This document shows, piece by piece, positions 8,697-17,477 of a stretch of DNA of 64,000 nt. The DNA is from Georgenia sp. TF02-10. GTDB taxonomy: Bacteria > Actinomycetota > Actinomycetes > Actinomycetales > Actinomycetaceae. The notes beneath the pieces are model-generated. The model had not been told where the DNA came from. It made no database searches and saw only the letters and a list, made by a program, of their open reading frames with translations. The stretch covers positions 2,666,001 through 2,730,000 of the forward strand of contig NZ_CP094289.1 in the NCBI RefSeq assembly GCF_022759505.1, given 5' to 3'. The position numbers and the translations under genes are program-made. The first letter of the stretch is position 1; each line of letters starts with the position of its first letter.

Positions 8697-10262
8697 TCAC
8701 AGGTCGCCAGCCTTGAGCTGGCCGACGATGTGCTCCGCCTGCCGGGTGGCAAGCGCGACGATGGTCAAGGTGGGGTTGGCGGAGGCGCCGGTCGTGAAGA
8801 CGGAGCCGTCGCTGATGAACAGGTTCGGCACGTCGTGCGACCGGCCGAAGCCGTCGACGACCCCGTCCGCCGGGTTGGCGCTCATCCGCGCGGTCCCCAT
8901 GTTGTGCGTGCTGGGGTAGGGCGGTGTCCTCCACACGTTGACGGCCCCGACGGCGCGGTAGAGCTCTTCCGCGTGCTGGTAGCCGTGCTCGCGCATGGCG
9001 ACGTCGTTGGGGTGGTCGTCGTAGTGGACGTTGGGGACTGGAAGCCCGTGCTGGTCGGTCACCGTCGAGTTGAGGGTGACGCGGTTGGACTCCTGCGGCA
9101 TGTCCTCCCCGACGATCCACATGCCGGCGGTCCGCTCGATCGCGTCCAGCCGGCCGGCGAACTCCGGCCCCCACGTGCCGGGATCGGCGAAGCTCGCCAT
9201 GAAGGCCGGGCCCAGGGAGAGGGTCTCCATGTAGTACCCGCCGGCGAAGCCGCGGTCGGGGTCGTGCCGGGACTCGTCTGCGATGAGGCCCGCCATCGTC
9301 TCCCCGCGCCACATCCGGACGGGCTGGTCGAACTCGGCGTAGACGGAACCGGTGGTGTGCCGCATGTAGTTCTTGCCGACCATGCCGGAGGAGTTCGCGA
9401 GCCCGTCGGGGAACACGGGGCTGGCGGACATCAGCAGCAGCCGCGGGGTCTCGATGGCATTGCCCGCGAGGCAGACCAGACGAGCTGCCTGGCGGTGCAG
9501 GTTGCCGTCCTTGTCGATGTAGAGCACCGCGTCGACACGGCCCTTGTCGTCATGGGTGATCTGCACGGCCTGCGACTCCGGACGCAGGTCCAGCAGGCCG
9601 GTCTTCAGCGCCTTGGGCACCTCGCTCACGAGCGTGCTCCACTTCGCCTTGCTCTTGTCGCCCTGGAAGTTGAAGCCGTCTTGGACGGACGCAGGGCGCC
9701 CGTCATACGGTTCGGCGTTCGTGGCGTAGGGACCGGTGGCGCAGAACTTGTAGCCGACCTTCTCCGCACCGGCGGCGAGCACCTTGTAGTTGTTGTTGGC
9801 GGGCAGGGGCGGCCTGCCGTGTCGATGGGTGCTGCCCATCTTGATCTCGGCGGCGTCGTAGTACGGCAGCAGGTCTTGGAGGCTCACCGGCCAGTCGAGC
9901 AGCGAGGCGCCGTCGAGGCGGCCGTACATGCTGCGTGTCTTGAACTCGTGCGCGTAGAACCGGGGTGTTGCCCCCGACCAGTGGGTCGTCGAGCCGCCGA
10001 CGGCCTTCACGATCCAGGCCGGCAGGTTGGGGAAGTCCCGGGCGATGCGCCACGAGCCGGTGGTGGTGCGCGGGTCCAGCCAGGCCATCTGGTTGAACGC
10101 TTCCCACTCGTTGTTGACGTAGTCCTCGTTCCTCAGGAACGGTCCCGCCTCGAGCAGCACGACCGGTATGTCCGCCTTGGTGAGCTCGTAGGCGACCGTG
10201 CCGCCGCCTGCCCCGGAGCCGATGATGACGACGGCCGCCTCGTCCTTGTCGATGGCCTTCAC
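8697..10262 (-). CDS. GMC family FAD-dependent oxidoreductase
   Basis: A 521-residue flavoprotein. The N-terminal Rossmann motif is VVIIGSGAGGGTVAYELTKADIPVVLLEAG (residues about 10-40). The GMC substrate-domain insert follows, then the C-terminal FAD-contact block HNMGTARMSANPADGVVDGFGRSHDVPNLFISDGSVF...GASANPTLTI that defines the family. The start is GTG 10262, overlapping the upstream stop (GTGA) of the small-subunit gene. With that subunit it resembles membrane-linked gluconate/sugar dehydrogenase complexes, where the GMC subunit is catalytic. No cytochrome c subunit is encoded next to it. The substrate is not evident. Confidence 0.9.
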   Translation of the reverse strand: MKAIDKDEAAVVIIGSGAGGGTVAYELTKADIPVVLLEAGPFLRNEDYVNNEWEAFNQMAWLDPRTTTGSWRIARDFPNLPAWIVKAVGGSTTHWSGATPRFYAHEFKTRSMYGRLDGASLLDWPVSLQDLLPYYDAAEIKMGSTHRHGRPPLPANNNYKVLAAGAEKVGYKFCATGPYATNAEPYDGRPASVQDGFNFQGDKSKAKWSTLVSEVPKALKTGLLDLRPESQAVQITHDDKGRVDAVLYIDKDGNLHRQAARLVCLAGNAIETPRLLLMSASPVFPDGLANSSGMVGKNYMRHTTGSVYAEFDQPVRMWRGETMAGLIADESRHDPDRGFAGGYYMETLSLGPAFMASFADPGTWGPEFAGRLDAIERTAGMWIVGEDMPQESNRVTLNSTVTDQHGLPVPNVHYDDHPNDVAMREHGYQHAEELYRAVGAVNVWRTPPYPSTHNMGTARMSANPADGVVDGFGRSHDVPNLFISDGSVFTTGASANPTLTIVALATRQAEHIVGQLKAGDL

Positions 10263-10849
10263 TTGCGCACCTCTCCGATCTCGGCCTCCGTGGGCCCAGG
10301 CTGAGTGACGGTGTCCGGTCCGCGCCGGGCCGCGCGTACCGCGGGGGCGAAGCGGCCGGGTGTGTACGGCACGAACTCCTCCGGGCCGTCGTACTCCTCG
10401 ATGCGCGGGTCGGGCAGCCAGTCAAGGTCGTTGAACCCGCGGTTGATGTAGCCGCCCTTGTCGAAGGACGGCCCCTCGTATCCCAGGCAGTCCCACACCT
10501 CGGGGTCGTCGTAGAAGTTGAGGACTGTCGTGCGCCGGACGAAGCCGAAGAAGGTCGAGTCCTCGACCTTCCGCAAGACCTCGAGGGCCTCGCCGTCGGG
10601 AAGGGCGGTGAAGTCTCCGCCGGAGAGGACGTTGAGCGCGTTCAGGCCCTGCGTCAGGGCTACCCGCCACCATGTCGACTCGGCGGCTTCGTCGAGGATC
10701 TTCTCGGCGGTGCGTTCGTAGGGTCCGTCGGGGATCTTGCCGTGGGGGAAGGCCACGCGGATGACCCGGACGAGGACGCGCTTCGCGTCCTCCGTCATCT
10801 GTGTGGCGTTCAGCTGGCGGTACTTGGCGGGGAGGGCTGGGTTGGTCAC
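10259..10849 (-). CDS. Gluconate 2-dehydrogenase subunit 3-like protein
   Basis: A 196-residue protein with features of the small subunit that partners GMC dehydrogenases: VLVRVIRVAFPHGKIPDGPYERTAEKIL near the N-terminus, and FFGFVRRTTVLNFYDDPEVWDCLGYEGPSFDKGGYINRGFNDLDWLP, where W-x-x-LGYEGPS is characteristic. Unlike many relatives, no Tat or Sec signal is visible. The start is GTG 10849 with AGGAGG 5-6 bases upstream. A 4-bp overlap with the GMC gene implies translational coupling and a 1:1 complex. The function is taken from the family and neighbour. Confidence 0.75.
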   Translation of the reverse strand: MTNPALPAKYRQLNATQMTEDAKRVLVRVIRVAFPHGKIPDGPYERTAEKILDEAAESTWWRVALTQGLNALNVLSGGDFTALPDGEALEVLRKVEDSTFFGFVRRTTVLNFYDDPEVWDCLGYEGPSFDKGGYINRGFNDLDWLPDPRIEEYDGPEEFVPYTPGRFAPAVRAARRGPDTVTQPGPTEAEIGEVRK

Positions 10850-10894
10850 AAGTTCCTCCTGATCTTCGTTGACCGGGACCGGTTCTGAGGGGAT

Positions 10895-11923
10895 TCAGGG
10901 AACGAGGATGCCGCGGCCGACGAGCCGGCCCTGGTCAAGGTCGTTGATGGCGTCGGCGTAGGCATCGAGGGGGTACACGGTGGTGTGCAACGAGATCTTC
11001 TCCTCGGCGGTGAGCGTCATGAGCTCGACAAGGTCCCGGTAGGTGCCGACGAGGTTGCCGATGACGTTGATCTCGCGGGAGATGATGTCGATCGTCTGCA
11101 GATCGAGGGACCCGCCGTAACCGATGACGTAGTAGTCCCCGCGGTTGCGCACGAGCCGCGGGCCGAGGCGCTCCATGCCCTGCTCGGCGACGAAGTCGAG
11201 AACGACGTGGGCGCCACCGCCGGTGATGTCGAGGACCTGCTGCAGCACCTTGTCGTCGTCGCCCGCGACGACGGTCTGGTTGGCGCCCAGCTCCTTGGCT
11301 AGCTGGAGGGCCTGCTCGGAGCGATCCACAACGGTGATGTGGGCCGTGGTCAGCGCAACCAGCGACTGGATGCCGATGTGCCCGAGCCCGCCAGAGCCGA
11401 TCACGACGACATGCGTGCCGGGCGTCAGCCGCGGCACGGCCTTGCGGACCGCGTGGTAGGCCGTGAGCCCAGCGTCGGCCAGCGCCGCGATGTCCTTCGG
11501 GTGCAGGCTCGGGTCAAGCTTGACGACGGCGCGGGCGTTGGTCAGGAGGTACTCGGCCATGCCGCCGTCGACGTTGAGCCCCGGGAAGGTGGCATTCTCG
11601 CAGTGGGAGTCTTTCCCTTCCCGGCACGCGGCGCACAGCCCGCACGTGACCAAGGGGTGCATGATCACGGTGTCCCCGGGCTGGACGTTGGTCACGGCAC
11701 TTCCCACCTCACGCACCCAGCCGGCGTTCTCGTGGCCGAGGATGTAGGGCAGCTTCGGGTGCTGGATGGGTTCCCACTGGCCCTCGATGATGTGCAGGTC
11801 GGTGCGGCACAGACCCGCCGCTCCGACTTCGACCAGCACGTCCCAGGGCCCTGCGGCCTTCGGTTCGGGAACGTCGTCGAGCTTCGGCGTCTCGTGATAG
11901 GCGTGGAGCCGGACAGCCTTCAC
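10895..11923 (-). CDS. Zinc-dependent NAD(P) alcohol dehydrogenase (MDR superfamily)
   Basis: A 342-residue medium-chain dehydrogenase. It has the catalytic-zinc region GAAGLCRTDLHIIEGQW and GHENAGWV, the structural-zinc lobe VTCGLCAACREGKDSHC (four Cys, spacing 2-2-7), and the Rossmann motif VVVIGSGGLGHIGIQ followed by VVDRSEQALQLAKELGA. GTG 11923 (MKAVRLHAYHETPKL) is preferred because AAAGGTGG lies 8 bases upstream and the family starts here. GTG 11935 is possible. It is the first gene of the minus-strand operon with the GMC pair and PEBP protein. Two different dehydrogenases in one operon suggest consecutive oxidation of one alcohol, an inference. Confidence 0.88.
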   Translation of the reverse strand: MKAVRLHAYHETPKLDDVPEPKAAGPWDVLVEVGAAGLCRTDLHIIEGQWEPIQHPKLPYILGHENAGWVREVGSAVTNVQPGDTVIMHPLVTCGLCAACREGKDSHCENATFPGLNVDGGMAEYLLTNARAVVKLDPSLHPKDIAALADAGLTAYHAVRKAVPRLTPGTHVVVIGSGGLGHIGIQSLVALTTAHITVVDRSEQALQLAKELGANQTVVAGDDDKVLQQVLDITGGGAHVVLDFVAEQGMERLGPRLVRNRGDYYVIGYGGSLDLQTIDIISREINVIGNLVGTYRDLVELMTLTAEEKISLHTTVYPLDAYADAINDLDQGRLVGRGILVP

Positions 11924-12057
11924 AGTTCGATCCACCTTTCGTCAACACTGACTTCCATGCAGCACGAAGAGTCTCGGCCGTAGCGGACCTGCCTATCCAG
12001 ATTCGTTATCAGCCACTGAGAAGGGCCTGCTCGAGCCCGACGGCCGAGCGCTTCTGT

Positions 12058-12421
12058 TCAGAGAAGGCGGATCGCAGCTGCGCGGCCGCTCGGCGGCGCG
12101 GTTGATGCCCTGGAGGGGGCGCCGCGTCTCGATCTCGAGGGAGCGGCGGCCGGGCTCGAGGGCAAGGGCAAGCCGGTAGAGCTGCGGACTGTCGACCGCT
12201 GGGGCCGCAGCCACGCCTCGGCGACCTCCCCCGCCCACTGGATCCGGGCTGGGGATGCTCCAGCTGGGGTCTCGGTCTCGACTAGGTCGTGGACGCGGAC
12301 GACCACCCAGGACCGAGCAGCGAGGCGGCAATGCGCTCGGCAGAGGTGTAGGACTGGCACTCCCCGCGGTCGAACGCCACCAGGGCGTACAGGCCATCCC
12401 GCGCGGCTCTACCTTGAGCAT
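12058..12421 (-). pseudogene. Possible frameshifted small gene remnant
   Basis: The 580-bp gap 11924-12504 has no intact gene. Reading minus from ATG 12421, one frame gives DGLYALVAFDRGECQSYTSAERIAASLLGPGW and then stops. A one-base shift continues as VVVRVHDLVETETPAGASPARIQWAGEVAEAWLRP. The two halves join naturally, with actinomycete codon bias in both, so I read this as a small coding region with one or two indels. I do not recognise a family. It could equally be chance open frames. Confidence 0.3.
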
Positions 12422-12504
12422 CACTTCGCCGCGCTTGTGCAAGACGTCATCGCCGTCCCGCGCGCTGGGTCACTGGCGCGGGACGACAGTCCAGACGAGG
12501 CCCC

Positions 12505-13047
12505 TCAGTCCGCTGCCTCGGCCTGCGGACCCGCGTCCCGGCTGGTCTTGCGGAGGAGCTGCACGGCGGCGACGGCGGCGCCGCCGATCGCGCCAATCAC
12601 CGCACCCCACACGAACCCCTTCCCGAAGCCATGGCTGGTGTCGACATGCACCTCCAGCGGCACCAGCCCGTGCCCGGTGGCGAGGGTGTACGCGGCAGCG
12701 CCCAGGACCAGCAGGAAGCCACCGACCACGGCGGCGACGTGCGGCACCCGGGACCGGACGTCGACCCGGGTGAAGAGCTCCTCGATGTCCACGTCGTGGC
12801 GCCGGGCGTACCAGATGGCCGCCCAGTTCGGCAGGGACATCGTCAGGAGGAGCACCACCGCGAGCAGCACCTGCCCGAGGATGGCGGAGACCAGGGCGAC
12901 CACGAGGGAGAGATAGATGCCGACGGTGATCCCGTAGGCTCTCGCCTCCATCGACACCGCCCGCTCGCGCTCGTCGCCGTAGGCGGGGCTGTCCAGGTCC
13001 ATGATCCGGCTGGCGGCCTTCTCCAGCCTGCTGTCCTTGCGGGTCAT
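12505..13047 (-). CDS. Membrane protein paired with XRE regulator
   Basis: A 180-residue protein with four hydrophobic helices: GITVGIYLSLVVALVSAILG, VLLAVVLLLTMSLP, VAAVVGGFLLVLGAAAYTLA and FVWGAVIGAIGGAAVAAVQLL. A charged N-terminus (MTRKDSRLEKAASRIMDLDSPAYGDERERAV) precedes them. ATG 13047 overlaps the stop of the HTH gene by four bases (ATGA), so the two are translationally coupled. Such small XRE regulator plus DUF2178-like membrane protein pairs are common in Gram-positives. The function is unknown. Confidence 0.75.
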   Translation of the reverse strand: MTRKDSRLEKAASRIMDLDSPAYGDERERAVSMEARAYGITVGIYLSLVVALVSAILGQVLLAVVLLLTMSLPNWAAIWYARRHDVDIEELFTRVDVRSRVPHVAAVVGGFLLVLGAAAYTLATGHGLVPLEVHVDTSHGFGKGFVWGAVIGAIGGAAVAAVQLLRKTSRDAGPQAEAAD

Positions 13048-13286
13048 CGTCTCGCCTCTCGTCCGTCCTCGATGAACAGGTCCTCGACCGTCGCGCCGAG
13101 CGCGCGGGCGATCCGCAGCGCCAGGTACACCGAGGGGGCGTAGCTGCCCTGCTCGACGGCGATGATCGTCTGCCGGCTCACCCTCACCTGGGCGGCGAGC
13201 TCGGCCTGGGTGAGACGGCGCTCCGTGCGGCGCACTCGCACGGGGTTGGTCGCACCTGTCGCGTCGCTCGACTGCCGGGGAACCAT
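13044..13286 (-). CDS. XRE-family helix-turn-helix regulator
   Basis: An 80-residue regulator that is almost only the DNA-binding domain: VRVRRTERRLTQAELAAQVRVSRQTIIAVEQGSYAPSVYLALRIARALGATVEDLF. The helix pair QAELAAQVRVSRQTIIAVEQG is a textbook XRE helix-turn-helix. The start is ATG 13286. The -10 box ends 7 bases upstream, so the transcript is probably leaderless. Two inverted repeats overlapping the -35 box suggest autorepression. It is followed with a 4-bp overlap by the membrane-protein gene. Confidence 0.9.
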   Translation of the reverse strand: MVPRQSSDATGATNPVRVRRTERRLTQAELAAQVRVSRQTIIAVEQGSYAPSVYLALRIARALGATVEDLFIEDGREARR

Positions 13287-13292
13287 GCGCCG

Positions 13293-13333
13293 ATGTTAGC
13301 CATCCTTGACATCTAGGGTCAAGAGTTCTTGAC
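13293..13333 (-). promoter_or_regulatory. Promoter and twin operators of the XRE operon
   Basis: On the minus strand, TTGACC (13322-13317) and TAACAT (13298-13293) are 18 bp apart. The expected start point then falls on the ATG at 13286, implying a leaderless mRNA. Two palindromes share the -35 region: GTCAAGA-GT-TCTTGAC at 13318-13333 and TTGAC-N7-GTCAA at 13306-13322. Occupancy of either would block polymerase, so autoregulation by the XRE protein is likely. Confidence 0.65.
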
Positions 13334-13378
13334 ACGAGCCGGAGACCGGGCGCCGCTCCAACGGCTTGGCGGCGGCTG

Positions 13379-13822
13379 TCAGCTCGCCTCGACCAGAGCG
13401 GCGACGTCGTCGTGCACGGTTACCTCGACCTCCCGGACGCCGTCGCGGACCGGCCGTCCCTCCAGCGGATCCGCCAGCCGGACCGTCGTCAGCATGGGGA
13501 CCTCGACCGCCGGGCAGGCGTAGCCACCCCAGCGCGTGGCGTGCCGGAGCACGGTGCGGCCGGTCAGGACGACGGCGTCGTCGGACTCGTCGACGGTGAC
13601 GCCGTCCGGGTCCCCGCATCCCGGAGTGCCACCGACGTACTGGACCACCAGCTCTCGCTCCCCCGCGCGGGCCACGGCCTTGACCGGGGCCTCCTCGAGC
13701 CGGTCGAACCCGACGAGGAGCGCGTAGAGGCCGACGACGACACCGAACAGCACCAGCGCGCCGACCAGCGTCAGCGCCATCGCCCGCACGCGGTCCCGGG
13801 CCTCGGCCGGCAGCTCGCCCAT
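13379..13822 (-). CDS. Hypothetical membrane-anchored protein
   Basis: A 147-residue protein with one transmembrane helix near the N-terminus (MALTLVGALVLFGVVVGLYALLVGF, about residues 15-40). An extracytoplasmic-looking domain with two cysteines follows (GGTPGCGDPDGV and GGYACPAVEVPM), possibly a disulphide. It has good codon bias. I recognise no family. It is alone on its strand between the XRE promoter and a gap. Confidence 0.65.
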   Translation of the reverse strand: MGELPAEARDRVRAMALTLVGALVLFGVVVGLYALLVGFDRLEEAPVKAVARAGERELVVQYVGGTPGCGDPDGVTVDESDDAVVLTGRTVLRHATRWGGYACPAVEVPMLTTVRLADPLEGRPVRDGVREVEVTVHDDVAALVEAS

Positions 13823-14123
13823 ACGCCATCCTCACCAGATCGGCGGCGTCACGCCAGCATCGCTGGCGGCTCGCCGGCCAGATCGTCCCGCCCGGGTCTC
13901 GCGTCTCGTCACGGCCGAGTGTCGCGTCCGGACATCGTGCCCTTGAGCCCCCGGGCCGTCCGGCGCTTCGGCGGAGCTGGCCCTGTGCCGCTGGGCGGAC
14001 CGAGGTAGGCGGCACCGTCCTGCTCTTCGGCCTCGGGGCGCAGGACGTGCAGCAGGAGGTGCTGCTCCCCTCGCGGGCCATCTCGAGGCCGATCCGTTGC
14101 CGGCGTTCACCGAGATCAGACGA
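13823..14123. other. Gap without a supported gene
   Basis: No start with a ribosome-binding site, no repeat and no clear promoter is visible in these 300 bp. Open frames here are GC-rich antisense shadows. Confidence 0.5.
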
Positions 14124-16184
14124 TCAGAAGGGAGGCTGGTCGTCCTGGGTACTGCGCCGGGGGTCGTCGTTGGGGTTGAGGGGCTGGTAGGTGGTGGCGC
14201 CGTCGGGGTGGCGGCGGTAGGTCAGGCCGGTCAGGCGGGAGGTCCAGTCGTAGGTGCCGGGGCCGTGGGGCTGGACGATGAAGTCGCCGCAGGTCTTGAG
14301 CTGGTGGTCGACCTTGCACTTGGCCGACAGGGTGTCGAAGGAGGTGGTGCCGCCGGCGGCCCAGGGCAGGTCGTGGTCGAGCTCGCAGCGGGTGGCGGGG
14401 GTGGCGCAGCCGCCGCGTACGCAGGTGCCGTCGCGGGTGCGGACGAGGTCGGCGAGGTCGGCGGGGGGCCGGTAGCGGGTGCGGCCGAGGTCCAGGACGG
14501 TGCCGGAGAGGGGGTCGGTGACCAGGCGGCGCCAGGTCCCGCCGGCGGCCAGGGCGCGGGCGGTGCCGGCGTCGACGGGTCCGTAGCCGTGCAGCAGGCC
14601 GGGCTCGTGCCCGCCGAGCAGGGTGGTCAGCGGGACGGTGACGTCGACCCGCACCGGCGTCACCGGCATCGCCGGCAACGGCGCCACCGGCCGCTCACCC
14701 TCGGCAATCCCCGGCGGCGGTACCGGCTCTGCCGGCGGGGCAGGGGTGTCGGGCGGTCCGCTGCCGGACGGACCGGCGTCACCCCCGCCAGGGCCTGGTT
14801 CTGCTCCGGTCGGTCCGGAGAGGTCAGGGCTGGTCTCACCGGCGCTGGCGCCCGCCACGGCGTGCCCCCCGGTCGTGGTGGGCGGGTCGCTCGTGGTCCG
14901 GTCAGGCGTGCCGGGGCCGGGCGCAGGCCCGCCGGCGCCCTCGGCGCTGCCGCTGCTGGGGGTGGTGGTGGCGATCTGGCCGGTGATCAAGGCGTTGACG
15001 CCGACGGCGGTGAGGGTGTCTGCGCGGAGCTGGTCCATCGTCCGGCTGTCCCCGGCGGCCTTGGCCGCCCGGGCCGCGCCGTCCAGGGCCAGGTCCACCG
15101 CGATCGCGTCCCCCGCCGGGAGCACCGCGTAGATCGAGGCCATCCCGTCGGCCATCGCCTTGGGGTGGCACACCCGCCGACCCGCCCTCGCCACCTTCGC
15201 CCGCCGCTCCGCATCGACCGGGTCCACGGTGATCAGCGCCCGGGCCAGGTCCCCCTTGAGCTGGGTCGGGGTCCGCCCCAGCGCCCCCGGCAGCACGATG
15301 TCTTCCACGTCGTGCGCGACCGGGTGCGGGCTGTCGGCCAGGGTGGTGGCGATCAGCTCGGCCTTGGCCGGGTCCAGCGCCCCGCCCTCCAGGGCCAGCC
15401 CGGTCCCGGTCAGCATCCCGTTCAGCAGCACCCCGGTGCGCACCAGCCTCGTCGCCGCCTGCCGGGTGATCCCCAGCCGCATCCCGACCTCGGTGGCCAC
15501 CGGCACGTACCCGCCGGCCCAGTGCCCGCCCGGCGCCATCCCGGGGGACTCCCGGGAGGCCAGCGCGGCCAGCTCGGCCAGGGCCTCCCCCCGGCGGGCG
15601 TAGGCCCAGGACAGCACCCGCGACCAGTTCCAGGCCATCTCCACCAGGTCCGCGGCTCCCTGCCCGGCCGGGTCCACCCCCTCCAGCACACCGGCCAGGT
15701 CCAACCCCGCCAGACCCTGTGCCCGGGCCAGTCGGGCGGCGTCGGTGTCCGTGCCGGTCAGGGTGCCGGTGTCGGTCTCCGCGCCGGCGTCTCCGGTGGT
15801 GGCGGCGACGCCGGTTCCGGCCGTCGTACCGGAGACGTCGGCGTCCGTGCTGGCAGCAGCGCCGACGACGTCGGTTCCGGCTTCCTCCTCCTCCAGGTCC
15901 GCCTTGTCCGCCGGCAGCGCGGCACGATCGGCGCCCGCCGGTGCGTGCCCCGGCACCTTCTGGTCCGAGAGGGCCACCAGGTCCACCCCGGCCGGTGCCC
16001 GTCGCTCCCGGGCGGCCTGGTGCAGCAGCATCAGCAGCACCGACTCCACCCGGCTCGGCCGCTCGAGCGCGCGCCGGTCCGGCCCGGTGCCCGGACCGGG
16101 CCCAGCGCCGTCGGCACTCCCGCCGGCACCGGCCTCGCGCTCCTCCTCGAACATGTGTATGACGGTACCCGCACCCACCGACAT
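14124..16184 (-). CDS. DUF222 domain protein with C-terminal HNH endonuclease motif
   Basis: A protein of about 686 residues of the abundant actinobacterial DUF222/HNH (13E12 repeat-like) family. The N-terminal third carries DUF222 features (VEMAWNWSRVLSWAYARRGEALAELAAL, VGMRLGITRQAATRLVRTGVLLNGML). A long Pro/Ala/Gly-rich linker follows. The HNH module has zinc-type cysteines and motif residues: DGTCVRGGCATPATRCELDHDLPWAAGGTTSFDTLSAKCKVDHQLKT. The usual HH near the end is DH here. ATG 16184 follows GGTGAGG by 9 bases; ATG 16154 (MFEEER) is an alternative. These genes are often multi-copy and some are linked to mobile DNA. The function is unproven. Confidence 0.85.
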   Translation of the reverse strand: MSVGAGTVIHMFEEEREAGAGGSADGAGPGPGTGPDRRALERPSRVESVLLMLLHQAARERRAPAGVDLVALSDQKVPGHAPAGADRAALPADKADLEEEEAGTDVVGAAASTDADVSGTTAGTGVAATTGDAGAETDTGTLTGTDTDAARLARAQGLAGLDLAGVLEGVDPAGQGAADLVEMAWNWSRVLSWAYARRGEALAELAALASRESPGMAPGGHWAGGYVPVATEVGMRLGITRQAATRLVRTGVLLNGMLTGTGLALEGGALDPAKAELIATTLADSPHPVAHDVEDIVLPGALGRTPTQLKGDLARALITVDPVDAERRAKVARAGRRVCHPKAMADGMASIYAVLPAGDAIAVDLALDGAARAAKAAGDSRTMDQLRADTLTAVGVNALITGQIATTTPSSGSAEGAGGPAPGPGTPDRTTSDPPTTTGGHAVAGASAGETSPDLSGPTGAEPGPGGGDAGPSGSGPPDTPAPPAEPVPPPGIAEGERPVAPLPAMPVTPVRVDVTVPLTTLLGGHEPGLLHGYGPVDAGTARALAAGGTWRRLVTDPLSGTVLDLGRTRYRPPADLADLVRTRDGTCVRGGCATPATRCELDHDLPWAAGGTTSFDTLSAKCKVDHQLKTCGDFIVQPHGPGTYDWTSRLTGLTYRRHPDGATTYQPLNPNDDPRRSTQDDQPPF

Positions 16185-16273
16185 CGACCCGAGCCTCACC
16201 CACAGCGGTGGGCAGAAGGAGTTTGTCACCCGGGGGTTGACACACGATCGGGACGGGCGGGAGGGTTCCGGCC

Positions 16274-16705
16274 ATGGCAGTGCAACCCGGGGTTGACACC
16301 CGGGAGTGGGAGGCGATCCTCGCGCACCGTCCGGCCGACCAGCGCCGGACGGTCCGCGACCGCTTCCTCGACAGCGGCGTCCCGGTCGGCCTGGTCCAGG
16401 AGGTCCTGGCCGACGGCGGCGACGCCCTCTACGCCGCGGCAGCGACCGGCCGGGCAGACTGGGCCACGGCGTTCGGTGGTCCGCTGGCCGCCGCCCTGCT
16501 GGCCGCCGAGGTCAGCGCCCTGGCCGCGCACCTGAACTCCCGTGCCTCGGCGGTGCGGGCGGCGGCGACCAACGCCCTCCTCGAGGACCTCAGCGCGGTC
16601 GCTGTCGCCGCCCACCTGGGGGTCTCCCGCCAGAAGGTCTACGACCTCACCCGGGGCAGCCTGAGCGGCCCCTACATCGACGTAGTGCCCTGGAGGCAAC
16701 CATGA
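16274..16705 (+). CDS. Hypothetical protein with C-terminal HTH-like segment
   Basis: A 143-residue mostly helical protein. ATG 16274 follows GGGAGGG by 8 bases. The C-terminal third, LLEDLSAVAVAAHLGVSRQKVYDLTRG, reads as a helix-turn-helix of the type that binds DNA or directs invertase/transposase-like proteins. The N-terminal part (REWEAILAHRPADQRRTVRDRFLDSGVP) is unrecognised. Its TGA overlaps the ATG of the following membrane-protein gene (ATGA), so they are coupled. Confidence 0.65.
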   Translation: MAVQPGVDTREWEAILAHRPADQRRTVRDRFLDSGVPVGLVQEVLADGGDALYAAAATGRADWATAFGGPLAAALLAAEVSALAAHLNSRASAVRAAATNALLEDLSAVAVAAHLGVSRQKVYDLTRGSLSGPYIDVVPWRQP

Positions 16706-17382
16706 ACCCGCAGATCCCCGAGATCGTCGACCTGCCCGACCCGGCGGTCCGACCCCTCGTCCACCCGCTCGACGTGCCCCCGGCGCGTCGCCTCTTCCGG
16801 GCCGCCACCGTGGTCGGCGCGCTGACCGGGCCGTACGCCGGCCTCGGCCTGGCCGCCCTGGTGTGGTTCGCATCCGCGAGCTGGCTGCCGCCGCTGGTCG
16901 CCGGCGCAGCGCTGGTCGGCCTCGGCGCGCTGGCCCGGCGGTACCTGACCGCGCAGGCGTGGGGCTTCATCCCGCGCCGGCGGCAGGACCGCGGCCGGCC
17001 CCTGCCGTTGACCTGGCAGCTGGGCCAGGCGCTCGCCGTCGCCGTGGTGTAGTGCGCGGTGGTGGTCCTGCTGGCCGCCCGCCTCGCCCGGCCCGACGTC
17101 CCGGCCGAGGTGGCCGAGGTGACCTTCGGCATGGGCGTTGCCGCCGGGCTGCTCATCGCGGCCGACCTGCTGCGCCGGCTCGTCCGTGACCGGGTGGGCC
17201 AGGCCGCCGTCGTCGCCGGGGTCGGGATCCTCGCCGTGCTCGCGGCGACGGCGGCCGCCAACGCCGTGCTGTTCGGGTCCGCCACCGCCGCGCCCACGGT
17301 CCCGGCGCTGTGGGGGGCGGCCGCGATGCTCGCCGCCGGCGCGGCGGTGGCCGTGTGGCGCCGCCGGACCGTGCCGCGCTGA
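16702..17382 (+). pseudogene. Membrane protein gene with in-frame amber stop
   Basis: From ATG 16702, one frame runs to 17382 (226 codons before the final stop) but is interrupted by TAG at 17050-17052. The residues around it, LGQALAVAVV-stop-CAVVVLLAARL, form one uninterrupted hydrophobic helix. Downstream, further helices follow in the same frame (GMGVAAGLLIAADLLRRLV, VVAGVGILAVLAATAAANAVLFG). A TGG Trp codon would restore a six-helix protein. It is either a nonsense mutation, a sequence error or two separately translated halves (a GTG at 17059 could restart). No family recognised. Confidence 0.6.
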
Positions 17383-17477
17383 CGGCGCTGGTCGGTCGCC
17401 CCGGGTCAGCCCAGTGACGGTGACGACGAGAAGCCGCCGGACCGCGCCGCGCTGACGGCGGCCGGCGACCGGCGGGA

